Source: PMG-095 sp037200885
GTDB lineage: Bacteria > Myxococcota_A > Polyangia > Polyangiales > Polyangiaceae
Assembly (NCBI GenBank): GCA_037200885.1
Contig: JBBCIN010000001.1
Span: forward strand, 2,294,001-2,358,000
Reading direction: 5' to 3'
DNA: 64,000 bases
Below the pieces are notes generated by a model. It saw only the letters and a list, made by a program, of their open reading frames with translations, was not told where the DNA came from and searched no databases. The translations under genes were made by a program, and so were the position numbers. This document shows positions 28,470 to 37,830 of the stretch, one piece after another; the first letter of the stretch is position 1, and each line of letters opens with the position of its first letter.

Positions 28470-29921
28470 CTACTGTGGGGGCAGAGCGGCGTTCGCGAGC
28501 TCCACATCGCCGGGGTCGAACAGCTCGGCGAGGATGGGTCCGAGTGGGCCCGGCTCAATCACTTTACGGCGGCGGAGGCGCGCTTTTTCGCGCTCCATGA
28601 GCAGGTCGAGCTTTGAACATAGGGCGCCTGGATCCGTGAAATTGCTTTCCGGCAGGCCACTATGTTCGGCCAAGAGTTTGGCGCGAATGCTCCGGATGCT
28701 GCTGGCGACGTCATCGTCGGCTTTGCATTCCCAGGTGATTGCCAGCTCGCTGTCGAGGCCCATGCTGCGTTCGGTGCAGTTGGGCGAGCCGACCATGAGT
28801 AGCCGGTCATCCACGATCAGGATTTTGGAATGGATGAACGTCGCTATTTCTTCACCCTCGGCATTGTGCGACGCGGGGTAAAATAGGCGCATTTGGTGGC
28901 CATTCTGTCGGGCGCTGTCCAATACCGAATTCAGTATGCCTTCCTGCGCGTCTTCGAGCGCCATCTTTTCCATGGCCGTGTCGGCCCCGTGCGGCAGGAA
29001 CACGACGATGTCGAGTGTGGGCCGCGTCTCATCCTGCATGCGGGTGATCAGGGCTTGTGCGACAGAGCGTGAGGTAAAGTATTGGGTTTCGATGTAGAGC
29101 AAGCGCTCGGCCGCGCTGATCGCGTCGGCGAACAGGTTTAGGATTTCACCGACGCGCTCGGGCTCGGCGCGCGAATCGACCTGCGTGCGGCTGAGCGCGG
29201 CGTGCCGCGCGCCGATGTGCTCCGCGTTGCCTTCGCTCAACTGCGTCACGTCGAAGCGCGCCGCAGCGCCCGGATCGGTCGGGGGCAACTCCAAGTGATG
29301 ATCGGTGGCTCGGCCCCAGCGCTCGCAAAAGAGTTGCACGAGCGGCTCCACGAGCGCGCCGGTGAAACAGGCCTGAACGTCGTGATAGGGCTTACATGGG
29401 CCGCCCGTGACGTTCACGCGGTCGGGATGATCGGCACGGTGGTCGCAGTCGTCCCAGCGCGCATCGCAGATGTCGATGCCACCGATGAAGCCGATGGCGC
29501 CGTCGATCACGGCGAACTTTTGGTGATGGCTGCCGCCGACCGAGGGATGGACGTCCCACTCGAAATGAATGCGCGGGCTGGTGGCGGTAAACTTTTCTTT
29601 TTGATGAGGCTCGCGGTCACTGGCGTAGACCACGCTGTAGTCCCAAGCCAACAAGTAGATCTGCAGCTCCGGCCGTGCTTCGCAGAGCGCGGTCATGAAA
29701 TCCAGGAATTTCACCGGAAGCTGCGCGGCCTCGGCGTCTTCACCGCGCAATAGGCGGACGCCACTTTCGAATTGCCAGCCGCTGATCACGACGTACCGCT
29801 CGGCGAGCTCCATGGCTCGGCACAGCGCGCGGTAATAATTCCGAGAGTCGATCAAGAGCCCGCATTGCCGAACCTCGGACTGGACGTAGGCGTTGCGCGG
29901 TACTTCTAAAATGGGTTTCAT
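28470..29921 (-). CDS. Phospholipase D-family (cardiolipin synthase-like) protein
   Basis: A 483-aa cytosolic PLD-superfamily enzyme with two HKD motifs: HHQKFAVID (His133, Lys135, Asp140) and HSKILIVDD near residue 365. Each is followed by the usual Gly/Ser-rich element (FIGGID; MVGSPN). There is no membrane segment at the N-terminus, so it is less likely to be a canonical ClsA. The reaction is transphosphatidylation or phosphodiester hydrolysis on phospholipid or nucleic acid. It lies 7 bp downstream of an endonuclease/exonuclease/phosphatase-family gene and is probably cotranscribed with it, suggesting joint phospholipid turnover. Confidence 0.9.
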   Translation of the reverse strand: MKPILEVPRNAYVQSEVRQCGLLIDSRNYYRALCRAMELAERYVVISGWQFESGVRLLRGEDAEAAQLPVKFLDFMTALCEARPELQIYLLAWDYSVVYASDREPHQKEKFTATSPRIHFEWDVHPSVGGSHHQKFAVIDGAIGFIGGIDICDARWDDCDHRADHPDRVNVTGGPCKPYHDVQACFTGALVEPLVQLFCERWGRATDHHLELPPTDPGAAARFDVTQLSEGNAEHIGARHAALSRTQVDSRAEPERVGEILNLFADAISAAERLLYIETQYFTSRSVAQALITRMQDETRPTLDIVVFLPHGADTAMEKMALEDAQEGILNSVLDSARQNGHQMRLFYPASHNAEGEEIATFIHSKILIVDDRLLMVGSPNCTERSMGLDSELAITWECKADDDVASSIRSIRAKLLAEHSGLPESNFTDPGALCSKLDLLMEREKARLRRRKVIEPGPLGPILAELFDPGDVELANAALPPQ

Positions 29922-29928
29922 GCTCGAC

Positions 29929-30681
29929 TCATCCGGGACTGAGGGGGTCGGGGAAGCTCAACTCGGCCAACAGGGGTAAGTGGTCGGACGCAGCCATCGT
30001 CAAGCGATCACGCCGAACCTCACAGCGCAGCACTTCAATAGTCTTACTGGTGAACAGATGATCGATGCGAAACAACGGCCGGCGCGACGGCCACGTAGCG
30101 ACCGCGCGCGAGCCGTTGGCTCGCTGGGCGTCCACCAGATCTCTGCGCAGGCCACGGTAAACCGGGGAAAAGCGGCTAGAATTGAGATCCCCACAGACCA
30201 CCAGTGGTAGATGCCCTTCGGATTTCGCGATCCATTCCGCGCCGAGCAACTGATCGATTTGCATGAGGCGTTCGCGAAACTGGATGCTGAGGTGGGTGTT
30301 CATCACGTTGAGCTCGAGCCCGCCGATCGACACCTTGAGCCACTGGACGGCCCGTTGCTCCCCGCCCCTCCGCCGGAGGCCACCTTCCGACCGGACCGAG
30401 AACGGATGGCGCGACAGGATGGCGTTGCCATAATGGCCTTCGTCGCAGCGCCGCGCAGCGGTGAAATGCACGTACATTTGCAATTTTTCCGCCAGCCATT
30501 CGGGCTGATGCAGACCTTCCGTGCGTGCCTGGCCAACATCCAACTCTTGCAACGCCACCACGTCAGCCGCGGAGCGCGCGATCACTTCCGCAATCCGGCT
30601 GGGGTCGAGCTTGCCGTCGGTGCCCACGCAACTATGCACGTTGTAAGTCATCACTCGAAACGTCGTCACGACTGGGAGCAC
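29929..30681 (-). CDS. Endonuclease/exonuclease/phosphatase (EEP) family protein
   Basis: A 250-aa EEP-fold hydrolase with all typical motifs in order: MTYNVHSCVG (Asn), VVALQELDVG (Glu), MNTHLS, VVCGDLNS (Asp/Asn) and the C-terminal SDHLPLLAEL (Asp-His). It needs a divalent metal and cleaves phosphodiesters. Members next to PLD-family genes often act on phospholipid-type substrates, so a joint role with the downstream PLD protein is likely. The start is a GTG at 30681; GTG 30654 or ATG 30651 is possible. No signal peptide is seen. Confidence 0.88.
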   Translation of the reverse strand: MLPVVTTFRVMTYNVHSCVGTDGKLDPSRIAEVIARSAADVVALQELDVGQARTEGLHQPEWLAEKLQMYVHFTAARRCDEGHYGNAILSRHPFSVRSEGGLRRRGGEQRAVQWLKVSIGGLELNVMNTHLSIQFRERLMQIDQLLGAEWIAKSEGHLPLVVCGDLNSSRFSPVYRGLRRDLVDAQRANGSRAVATWPSRRPLFRIDHLFTSKTIEVLRCEVRRDRLTMAASDHLPLLAELSFPDPLSPG

Positions 30682-31010
30682 CGTGCCAATCTGCCTCGCA
30701 TCAGCCGCGTTGAGGCAGAGATGTCGGGGCGGGACGGGAGCTCACGCTGTCCGGCTGCGCGGGCGGCGAGGCCCCGAAGTGCTAGCCGAGCGCGCGTCTT
30801 CACTGTTGTCTCCATACGGATGTCGTTGCGACTCGCTGCAAGGTTCAGGCCTGAATTTGTCGGGGCGCGAGCGTGACGGAATGCCGCGCTGCGCGCGCCT
30901 TTGGCCCGTACCCGTCGAAGCTCGCGGGGGCCGCCCGCGCAGGAATGTCGGGACAGCGAAGTCGCGCCGTGACAAGGCTAGGTCCGCGCTGCAGGAGGTG
31001 CGGCGAATCC
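30682..31010. other. Divergent intergenic region
   Basis: Holds the promoters of the EEP/PLD pair and the barrel gene presumably. No specific site recognised; the open frames in it look like chance frames of high-GC DNA. Confidence 0.5.
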
Positions 31011-32579
31011 ATGAATGACGCTAGCCGCACCGCGCGGGTCGCCTATCTGGCGGCCCTGATCATCGGTCTAATTCTCAGCGGGACGACGCGCGCTCGCGCG
31101 CAGGCCAACGATCGCTCTTCGCCGCTCGGAGGGAGAAGCGCGCTCATGGGCAACACCGGCGTCGCCCTCGGCCGCGATGGTGCCGCGCCGTTTTTGAATC
31201 CCGCGACCATCGTCGGGATCGATGATCGCAAGCTCGCCTTCAGTGTGAACTTTTTGGCGCTGCAAACCAATCATTTCAAAGATTGGCATCAACCGTCGAG
31301 CGTCGATCCGCGCTTCGGGGAAGTGTCGATCGGGGATCGTTCGATCTCCTCTTCTCGCATCACCACCGTCCCGTCGACGATTTGTTTGTTTCTTTCCCTT
31401 TCCGCGCTGAGGGACCAGGAGGGCACGGCGAAGGATGATCCCACGCCTTGGAAGGGCGGACACCAGAAGTTCGCGGTCTGCCTCGCGACGCTCGAATCCG
31501 AGGATCTGGTCGTGCCTGCGCGCTCCGTGCACGCAGCTACGGCCGCGGGAACCACCGCGCAAGACGTCTCTCTGCTGCGAAAATGGAATCGCGTGCAAGT
31601 CGGCCCGAGCTACAGCGCGCAGGTCAACGACAAGTTCGCGCTCGGCGCTTCGCTCCAGGTGGCTTACACCACGTCATCGTTCATTCAAGACGCGGCGAGC
31701 ATCACCTCGACCATCGACGGCAGCGCCGTGCAGTCCTCGCTCGGCGCGAGCGCCAACGGCACGTCGGTCGATCTCACGGCGATCCTCGGCGCAACCTACC
31801 AGCTCGGCGGAGTCACGTACGGGGCCAGCATTCAGATTCCGTCACTGCATCTTTTCGGCCACTACGCGGCGACTCTGCATCAGACGTTCGACGCGGCAAC
31901 GGACTCCGCCGCAACGATCGCGAGCGGCTCGGGAAGCTTTCGCGCGAAGCCACCGGTTCGCATTGCCGTGGGCGCAGGCAAAGCGTTCGACCGACTCACC
32001 GTCGAAGGCGACGCCTCGTTCACCTTTGGCTATCACGAAGGCCTGGCCAGCTCGATGCACGTGGACAATACGTCGACGATCAATCACGCGCTCACGACGT
32101 CGTCGTTCGACGCGACTTACACCGTCAGCACCCTCCCAACCCTGAACGGCGCTATCGGCGGCGAGTATTTCATGTCTCCGCGCCTGAGCGTGCTCGGCGG
32201 CCTGTGGACGAACTTGAGCCCGTTCGGCGCTTTGAAGCCAGAGCCTGCCCCGTCCCTCGGAAACCTGGTGCAAGGGCGTACCCATCGGCTTGGCCTCTCT
32301 TTGGGGCTGGGCTCTTACGGGGAAGGTGGCGAGCTCCTGTTGGGCACTCAGCTCGGCTACGGGTGGGGGCAGACGATCGTCGCCAATCTCTACTCCGTGC
32401 CAAACGATTGGAGCGTCGTCAGCTCGAGCAACTTCTCTGCGCTCTTCATCCTCGCCGGTTCGACCAACCTGCGTGCGATCAAGAGCGTAATCGAGGGCGT
32501 TGGAAAAGCGCTCACGCCAGAGCCTGCAGCCGCGCCGATCGCTCCCGCTCCCGCTCCCGGCCCCGCTCCCGCCAAGTGA
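31011..32579 (+). CDS. Outer-membrane beta-barrel protein (FadL/OmpP1-like)
   Basis: A 522-aa exported protein. The ATG at 31011 with GCAGGAGGTG upstream begins a signal peptide (AYLAALIIGLILSGTTRARA, cleavage after ARAQA). The start of the mature part, SALMGNTGVALGRDGAAPFL then NPATIVG, matches the N-terminal motif of FadL/OmpP1 transporters. Many amphipathic strands follow and the C-terminal tail is Pro/Ala-rich (APAPAPGPAPAK). FadL proteins import hydrophobic compounds across the outer membrane. The Pro-rich tail is not typical. Substrate unknown. Confidence 0.8.
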   Translation: MNDASRTARVAYLAALIIGLILSGTTRARAQANDRSSPLGGRSALMGNTGVALGRDGAAPFLNPATIVGIDDRKLAFSVNFLALQTNHFKDWHQPSSVDPRFGEVSIGDRSISSSRITTVPSTICLFLSLSALRDQEGTAKDDPTPWKGGHQKFAVCLATLESEDLVVPARSVHAATAAGTTAQDVSLLRKWNRVQVGPSYSAQVNDKFALGASLQVAYTTSSFIQDAASITSTIDGSAVQSSLGASANGTSVDLTAILGATYQLGGVTYGASIQIPSLHLFGHYAATLHQTFDAATDSAATIASGSGSFRAKPPVRIAVGAGKAFDRLTVEGDASFTFGYHEGLASSMHVDNTSTINHALTTSSFDATYTVSTLPTLNGAIGGEYFMSPRLSVLGGLWTNLSPFGALKPEPAPSLGNLVQGRTHRLGLSLGLGSYGEGGELLLGTQLGYGWGQTIVANLYSVPNDWSVVSSSNFSALFILAGSTNLRAIKSVIEGVGKALTPEPAAAPIAPAPAPGPAPAK

Positions 32580-32629
32580 TCCATCCAATCCCTGGGCGCC
32601 TCCGCGCTTGGGCTAGGCGATAGTGGTTT

Positions 32630-32700
32630 TGATTTTTGATAGTCACGCGTCATTGCGCTTGGCGTCGCAGCCTTCGGCGTCGCGGCTCGATCTCGGAGGA
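32630..32700. repeat. Convergent-junction repeat, copy 1
   Basis: TTGATAGTCACG .. GTCGCAGCCTTCGGCGTCGC GG. It shares TTGATRGTCACG and the RGCCTTCGGCG block with 48312-48385 and 61693-61765. All three copies lie between convergent gene ends, here the barrel gene (ends 32579) and the gene ending at 32725. A short GCC/GGC hairpin with TTC loop is centred on the block. Confidence 0.65.
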
Positions 32701-32724
32701 CCGCGGAGATCCGTGCAAAACTCG

Positions 32725-33438
32725 CTATTTTAGCTCTTCTGCGCTCGTGTCGATGACGTTGGTGTCGTCGATGACGTTGGTGTCGTCGTCGTCTTCCTCG
32801 CTCAACCAGCCTCCGCCGAAACCGTCGACAACGGCGTAGTTTTTCGAGCCAACGACCCTATCGAGTTGCTCCAGGATCATGGCGACATCGTCGTCTGGAC
32901 CTGAAGCGTAAAGGGGTTGCGCGGGGTGCGCGAGCGGAGTCTCGCGCAGTGATTCCGGGCGCGGTTGCAACAGGCTGGGCTCGAAGTCGGGATGGTAGCC
33001 GAAGCCGAGCGATGCCGCGTAATCGATCGCGTGGAACACGACAGCTTGTGCCTCGTCGGGCTCGCATTCGCGTAGCTTGCCGATGGGCCGCACTGCTTCA
33101 TCCACGAACTCACGCATCATTTGCTCCGGCTGCAAGGGAAGGAGATTGGCGTTCTTCACGCCGAGGCAAGTACGGTCTACGAGTGCAAGCAACCCGAGCA
33201 GCTGTCCGCGGATGCGACGCGTGACGAGCACCGTGACGAGCGCTGGTGGGCCATCACCCCCGGGTTCGTCGAGGGCGACGCTCACCCAGCACGGGCCGAA
33301 CGGCGCTCGCTCTGCGGTCCGCAGAAGGCTCGCACCCGTGTACTTCGCTTCGAGTTTGCGCGCCTCCTTCTTCGCAAGCTCCCGCTTCTTGCGCGTCTGC
33401 TCTAGTTTCTTTTGCCGTTTGCGGTCGGAGCCAGACAT
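32725..33438 (-). CDS. Hypothetical cytoplasmic protein
   Basis: A 237-aa protein started at the ATG at 33438 (MSGSDRKRQKKLEQTRKKRE). The N-terminus is a very basic helix, and a compact domain of about 150 aa follows (GPCWVSVALDEPGG, VTRRIRGQLLGLLALVDRTCLGVKNA, AIDYAASLGFGYHPDF). The C-terminus is acidic and contains a direct repeat, DDTNVIDDTNVID, coded by an 18-bp tandem duplication (32752-32787). The middle recalls proteins of unknown function found in Myxococcota and Planctomycetes near SEC-C-type proteins, but I cannot assign it. The palindrome at 33557-33572 lies 119 bp upstream of the start. Confidence 0.75.
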   Translation of the reverse strand: MSGSDRKRQKKLEQTRKKRELAKKEARKLEAKYTGASLLRTAERAPFGPCWVSVALDEPGGDGPPALVTVLVTRRIRGQLLGLLALVDRTCLGVKNANLLPLQPEQMMREFVDEAVRPIGKLRECEPDEAQAVVFHAIDYAASLGFGYHPDFEPSLLQPRPESLRETPLAHPAQPLYASGPDDDVAMILEQLDRVVGSKNYAVVDGFGGGWLSEEDDDDTNVIDDTNVIDTSAEELK

Positions 33439-33555
33439 GGCCGCGTCCTTGCACGGCAAAGCGGCTGCCTCAATGCTTTGCTCGCGCTGTGTGAGGCAAC
33501 GGTCTCGAAAGCACCCCCTGCGTCGAGGTCAAGACCAAGGGAAAGCGGAGCCACT

Positions 33556-33594
33556 GTCCGGACATGTCCGGATTGCTCGAGACAGCGTCCGGAC
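33556..33594. promoter_or_regulatory. TCCGGA palindrome cluster
   Basis: TCCGGACATGTCCGGA (33557-33572) is a perfect 16-bp palindrome. A further GTCCGGAC lies at 33587-33594. Three TCCGGA half-sites in 39 bp within an otherwise empty 337-bp intergenic region suggests an operator for a dimeric regulator. Likely target is the gene starting at 33438. Confidence 0.5.
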
Positions 33595-33775
33595 GAGGTG
33601 GCATTCTCAGAAATTCGCGAATATCGTGGGTTTTTTCGTTGGAGCAAGATGGTACGGGTCGTGCACCGGGGGGAAACCGACGGTGCGAGCTTGGGGACTC
33701 GCGCCGTCGAACTGATCTCTGTGCGAAGGATGTCGAAATGTCGCTTCGCGATTTCAGTCGTCATCGCGGTCGTCG

Positions 33776-35176
33776 CTAGCGTTCGGATCGCTGCCCGTTG
33801 GGCGCGGCCGTGCCCGGATCTTTGAGGAACTCGGCGACGGATTTGCCTGCCATGAGGCGGTAGGCGCGTTGGCGCGAGATGCCAGCGATAACGGCGGCAC
33901 GGGCGATGTTGCCATTGCAGGCGCGCAGGGCTTCGCACAGGGAGGCGATGTCGCGCGCCGCCCGCGTTTCGGCGGGAATCAGCGATAGAGGCGCCGCAGG
34001 CGCGGGCTTGCGGCGAATGGTGGCTGGCAGCATGTGCCAGGCAAGGGTGCGTTCCCGACCCAACAGCGCGAGCAGCCGGCGCACCAGGAACTCGAGCTCA
34101 CGAACGTTACCCGGCCAGTCGTGGAGCAGGAGATCCTCCAAACAACGCACGTCCACCTCCACGGGGGCTTCGCGTCCGGCGGCGTAGAGCTTCAGAAAAT
34201 GGCGAAGCAACGCCAGCACGTCCATGCGCCGCTCGCGGAGGGGCGGAATGTGGATGGCGAAGCCGGCCAAGCGCATGGCCAAATCCTCGCGTAGACGCCC
34301 CGCAGCCACGAGCTCGTCGAGGGTATTTTGGCTCGCGGCGACGATCCGCACGTCTACCGCAACGGGCTTGGTTTCTCCCACGGGGTAAACCAAACCTCCT
34401 TGCAGCACGCGCAAGAGCAAGGCCTGCACCTTGCGAGGAAGGTCCTGCAGCTCGTCCAAGAACAGTGTACCGGTATCGGCAGCGCGAAAGTGGCCGAGGG
34501 CTGCCGACTCCGCTCCGGTGAAGGCACCCTTTCGATGACCAAAGAGCTCGGCTTCGGCGAGATTTTCGGGAATTGCCGCGCAGTTCACGGCGTGAAGTAA
34601 GCCGGGACGACCGCTCGCGCGATGGATGGCCTCGACTGCCCGCTCCTTGCCTACCCCGGTTTCGCCGAAGACGACGACCGGCAGACTGCTCGCCGCGATT
34701 TCGGCCAGGTCGTGGAGGGCGAACGCCATGCCGTCGCCGATGAGATCGTCGCCACTCGCATTGCCGTTCGTTGCAGAGATGGCGAGCTCGCGCTCGCCAT
34801 CGTTGGCCTGCTGACCCGTGCGCGTGACGAAGCCAAAAACGCCCAACGCGTCCCCGAGGCGAATCACGTCGCCGGCAGAGAGCGTCACGTGTGTGACGGC
34901 GCGGCCATTGACGAAGACGCCGTTCTTGCTGCCGGTGTCCGCGAGTGCGCACACGGGACCCTCGTGAAAAAACTCGGCGTGCTGCCGTGACACTCCGGCC
35001 GCGTCGAGCGTGATGTCACACTCGGGGCTGCGTCCGACGACCATGCGGGCGCGTTCGAACCGCGTCAGGACGGGTAAGCCACGCGAACCGTGGACCCAGT
35101 ACACGCAAGCCACGCGCGGCGACCGAGGCGCGGCGGGGTCTGAAAGCTGAAGAGTCGAGGGTTGATCCGACCCCAT
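33776..35176 (-). CDS. FHA-domain sigma-54 activator
   Basis: A 466-aa enhancer-binding protein in the layout common in myxobacteria. FHA domain at about residues 40-115 (MVVGRSPECDITL, VSRQHAEFF, SKNGVFVNG). AAA+ sigma-54 interaction domain: Walker A GETGVGKE, the sigma-54 contact loop GAFTGA in FGHRKGAFTGAESA, Walker B GTLFLDEL, and the WPGNVRELE sensor. C-terminal Fis-type HTH (GNIARAAVIAGISRQRAYRL). FHA domains read phosphothreonine, so it is probably controlled by a Ser/Thr kinase such as the divergently encoded one. I use the ATG at 35176; an upstream GTG (35260) adds 28 residues of low plausibility. Its targets are unknown. Confidence 0.92.
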   Translation of the reverse strand: MGSDQPSTLQLSDPAAPRSPRVACVYWVHGSRGLPVLTRFERARMVVGRSPECDITLDAAGVSRQHAEFFHEGPVCALADTGSKNGVFVNGRAVTHVTLSAGDVIRLGDALGVFGFVTRTGQQANDGERELAISATNGNASGDDLIGDGMAFALHDLAEIAASSLPVVVFGETGVGKERAVEAIHRASGRPGLLHAVNCAAIPENLAEAELFGHRKGAFTGAESAALGHFRAADTGTLFLDELQDLPRKVQALLLRVLQGGLVYPVGETKPVAVDVRIVAASQNTLDELVAAGRLREDLAMRLAGFAIHIPPLRERRMDVLALLRHFLKLYAAGREAPVEVDVRCLEDLLLHDWPGNVRELEFLVRRLLALLGRERTLAWHMLPATIRRKPAPAAPLSLIPAETRAARDIASLCEALRACNGNIARAAVIAGISRQRAYRLMAGKSVAEFLKDPGTAAPNGQRSER

Positions 35177-35362
35177 GCGCCATCTCGGATAGCGCTCGGA
35201 GTGCGCGCCGTCCACTATGACCTCCGGGCGAGCGTCTCGGTCTGGGCTGAGTGAGCCCACAATCCCGCGCTTTTGCCCGGGTTACGCGCGAACCAGGGCT
35301 GGCCGCGTCGAGCGCGCAGAGCGACGTTGCGAGGGCGGGGTGCCGCTGGTAACCCAAGGGAA

Positions 35363-36772
35363 GTGGGTAGTGTTCGTGCTCTCGAAATTCGTGCCGGCGA
35401 TCTGCTCGCTGGACGCTACCGCGTGGAGTCCGAGCTCGGGCGGGGCGGGATGGGCGTCGTGCTGGCGGTGCGGCACGTCGCGCTCGGCACTCGCATGGCG
35501 CTCAAGGTCATGCGCCCCGATGTCGCCGCCGAGCCCGAGTCCGCGCGGCGCTTTCTGCGTGAGGCGCGCGCGGCGGCGCGGATCGAGAGCGACCACGTCG
35601 TACGGGTATTCGACGTCGGAACCTTGGACAGCGGACAGCCGTACATGGCCATGGAGTACCTCGAAGGCATGGATCTCGGACGCCTGCTCGCCGAGCGCGT
35701 CCGACTTCCGCTGGATGAGGCCGTCGAATTTCTACTCCAGGCCATCGATGCGCTGGCCGAGGCACACGCGCTCGGCATCGTTCATCGCGACCTCAAGCCG
35801 AGCAATCTGTTCGTGGTCCAACGACGCGATGGCACGAACGAGCTGAAGGTGCTGGACTTCGGTGCCGCCAAGATCGTCAAGCGGTCGGCCCAACAAGAGC
35901 TCTCTGGTAGTACGAATTCCCAGCTGGTTGGCACGCCTCAATACATGTCGCCGGAGCAGCTGCGGGCGACCCCCGACCTGGACGCGCGAACCGACATTTG
36001 GTCGCTCGGAGTGATCCTGTCCCAACTCGTGAGCGGCACCCTCCCGTTCCAGGGGGATACTTTTCCCGAGCTGTGCGCGAGCATCATCGCCGGCGCGCCC
36101 GCTGAATTAGCGGAAGGGCCGTCCGAGCTCGCGGACGTGTTGCAGCGCTGCCTGGCAAAACGCCGCGAAGCTCGCTACGCCAGCGTGCAGGAGCTCGCCG
36201 AAGCATTGTCGTCGTTGGCTCCCGAGTCCGTCCAGGCGGCCCGAGCGTCGATCAACGTGCGGCGAGCGGCGGCTCGAGAGCGTCTCCCAATCACCCCCGA
36301 ACCGGCGTTGGAGATGCCGTCCACGGTGCTGCAACGCCACGAGTCCGGCCCGTCTTCACTGGTAGGGACGGCCGCGGCTCCCTTCGCGCGACGCGTTTCT
36401 CCCTGGTCCAAGCGGGTGGTTTTCGCTCTCGTCAGCTTCGGCGTTCTGTTCGCGGGAGCCCTGCTTGCGCACCGGTTGAGCAATCCCGCACCAGCGCCAG
36501 AGCGATCGGCGGCCTCACCGCTGGCGGTTCTACGACCGATGATCGTGCCGCAGAGCACGCCGCCAGTTGAGCCTATCCCGGCGATTCCGGCGGCGCCGCT
36601 TGCGAGCGAGGGCGGCAGCCCCGACGCGCGACCGATTGGAGAGCTACCTCGTCGCGCAGCGGCTGCAAGTCGGCCGCATTCCGGTGCCTTGCCAAGTCCT
36701 GCCGCGAGCGCTTCTGCCGTTGCGCCCGCTGGCGCGTCGTTTTCCCGTTCCGCAATGGGAGGCCGGCTCTGA
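35363..36772 (+). CDS. Ser/Thr protein kinase, PknB type, membrane anchored
   Basis: About 469 aa. Kinase domain: glycine loop GRGGMGVV, catalytic lysine in ALKVM, HRDLKPSN catalytic loop, DFGAAK and GTPQYMSPEQL activation segment. A linker is followed by one transmembrane helix (VVFALVSFGVLFAGALLAH) and a Pro/Ala/Ser-rich extracytoplasmic tail without PASTA repeats. The start is uncertain: a GTG at 35363 gives a short leader before GRYRVE; TTG at 35273 is further upstream. The TPR gene downstream starts next to or inside the kinase stop, so the two form an operon. The FHA activator lies divergently. Confidence 0.9.
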   Translation: MGSVRALEIRAGDLLAGRYRVESELGRGGMGVVLAVRHVALGTRMALKVMRPDVAAEPESARRFLREARAAARIESDHVVRVFDVGTLDSGQPYMAMEYLEGMDLGRLLAERVRLPLDEAVEFLLQAIDALAEAHALGIVHRDLKPSNLFVVQRRDGTNELKVLDFGAAKIVKRSAQQELSGSTNSQLVGTPQYMSPEQLRATPDLDARTDIWSLGVILSQLVSGTLPFQGDTFPELCASIIAGAPAELAEGPSELADVLQRCLAKRREARYASVQELAEALSSLAPESVQAARASINVRRAAARERLPITPEPALEMPSTVLQRHESGPSSLVGTAAAPFARRVSPWSKRVVFALVSFGVLFAGALLAHRLSNPAPAPERSAASPLAVLRPMIVPQSTPPVEPIPAIPAAPLASEGGSPDARPIGELPRRAAAASRPHSGALPSPAASASAVAPAGASFSRSAMGGRL

Positions 36773-37830
36773 AGCACAGGCTCTGGTGGCTGGCGGCAGT
36801 CCTCGGATTGCAGAGCACGCTGATGGAACCGCTGGCACGCGCGCAGTCCTCCGAGCCAAGCGCCCACACGGTGGCGGTGGACATGTTCGACGCGGGTGAT
36901 GCCTTGATGAAGAGCGGCCATATCCACGAAGCGTGTCCCAAGTACGCCGAGAGTTATCGCTTGGACCCGCGGGTCGGCGCACTCTTGCATTGGGCGGACT
37001 GCCTCGAGCAAGACGGCAAGCTCGCGAGCGCGTACGCGGCGTTCCGAGACGCGGTTGAGCTGGCTGAACGCTCCGCCGATCGCCGCCGCGATTTTGCCGT
37101 CGCGCGCGTGCGCGCACTCGAGCCTCGGCTGAGCCGCATCATCATCGAGGCTCCAACCGAGGGGCTACCGCAAGACGCGACGATCCAGCTCGACTCCTTG
37201 AGCATCGTCGCGAGCGGCCTCGGGGTGGGCATTGCCGTCGATCCGGGAGAGCACTCAGTTCGAGCGAGCGCGCCAGGCTTCGCACCATTTACCGATTCGC
37301 TCGTGGTGAACGGCGAAGGCCAGGTCGAAACGGTCACGATTCCGGCGCTCGAGCCCACGGTTACAGTCGAGCCCGAGCCTTCGTCGTTGGCTGCGTTAAC
37401 CATCGATCCGTCCAGCCGTTCGAAGACGGCCGCCAATCCACCGGCCGATCTCGCGCTGAAACCTGTACGCGAAAACTCACCCAACCATCAAAAATGGATC
37501 GGCGCGGGCGTGGGTGGCGCGGGCATCGTCGCGCTGGGCGTTAGCGCCTACTTCTTCTCCAAAATGCTGGGTGCGCTCGATCAACGCAACGACCTGTGCC
37601 CGCACGACCCGTGCCCGGCGGACACCGATCCCGAACGGGTTCGGTCGCTCGAAAGCGAGGCTCGGACCGCTGAAGCTTGGGGGCTCGGGCTTTCGATCGG
37701 GGGAGCAATCGCGGTCGTCGCGGGGACCGTCCTCTATCTCCGCTCACCGAGCGACCCAGCGACGCTGCGCGCGTGGCAGCCGCGAACGGCAAAGTCTGGT
37801 GTCATGCAAGGCTTGGAATGGCGGTTCTAG
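36769..37830 (+). CDS. Exported TPR-type protein following the kinase
   Basis: About 353 aa. An N-terminal export signal is readable in frame only when translation begins upstream of 36808 (LWWLAAVLGLQSTLMEPLARAQ), so I extend to a possible CTG at 36769, next to the kinase stop; TTG 36808 or ATG 36823 are alternatives. Then a helical TPR-like region (VDMFDAGDALMKSGHIHEAC, KYAESYRLDP, DGKLASAYAAFRDAVELAE), a PEGA-like beta domain (IQLDSLSI, VDPGEHSVRASAPGF), and two membrane helices near the end (WIGAGVGGAGIVALGVSAYFF; GLSIGGAIAVVAGTVLYL). This TPR-PEGA-membrane architecture next to a kinase gene is a recurring pair in Sorangium-type genomes. Confidence 0.78.
   Translation: MKHRLWWLAAVLGLQSTLMEPLARAQSSEPSAHTVAVDMFDAGDALMKSGHIHEACPKYAESYRLDPRVGALLHWADCLEQDGKLASAYAAFRDAVELAERSADRRRDFAVARVRALEPRLSRIIIEAPTEGLPQDATIQLDSLSIVASGLGVGIAVDPGEHSVRASAPGFAPFTDSLVVNGEGQVETVTIPALEPTVTVEPEPSSLAALTIDPSSRSKTAANPPADLALKPVRENSPNHQKWIGAGVGGAGIVALGVSAYFFSKMLGALDQRNDLCPHDPCPADTDPERVRSLESEARTAEAWGLGLSIGGAIAVVAGTVLYLRSPSDPATLRAWQPRTAKSGVMQGLEWRF

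Noticed and set aside
30873..31010. An upstream start for the barrel protein
   Set aside because: The 46-residue extension is Arg-rich and would hide the signal peptide; the ATG at 31011 has a good ribosome binding site.
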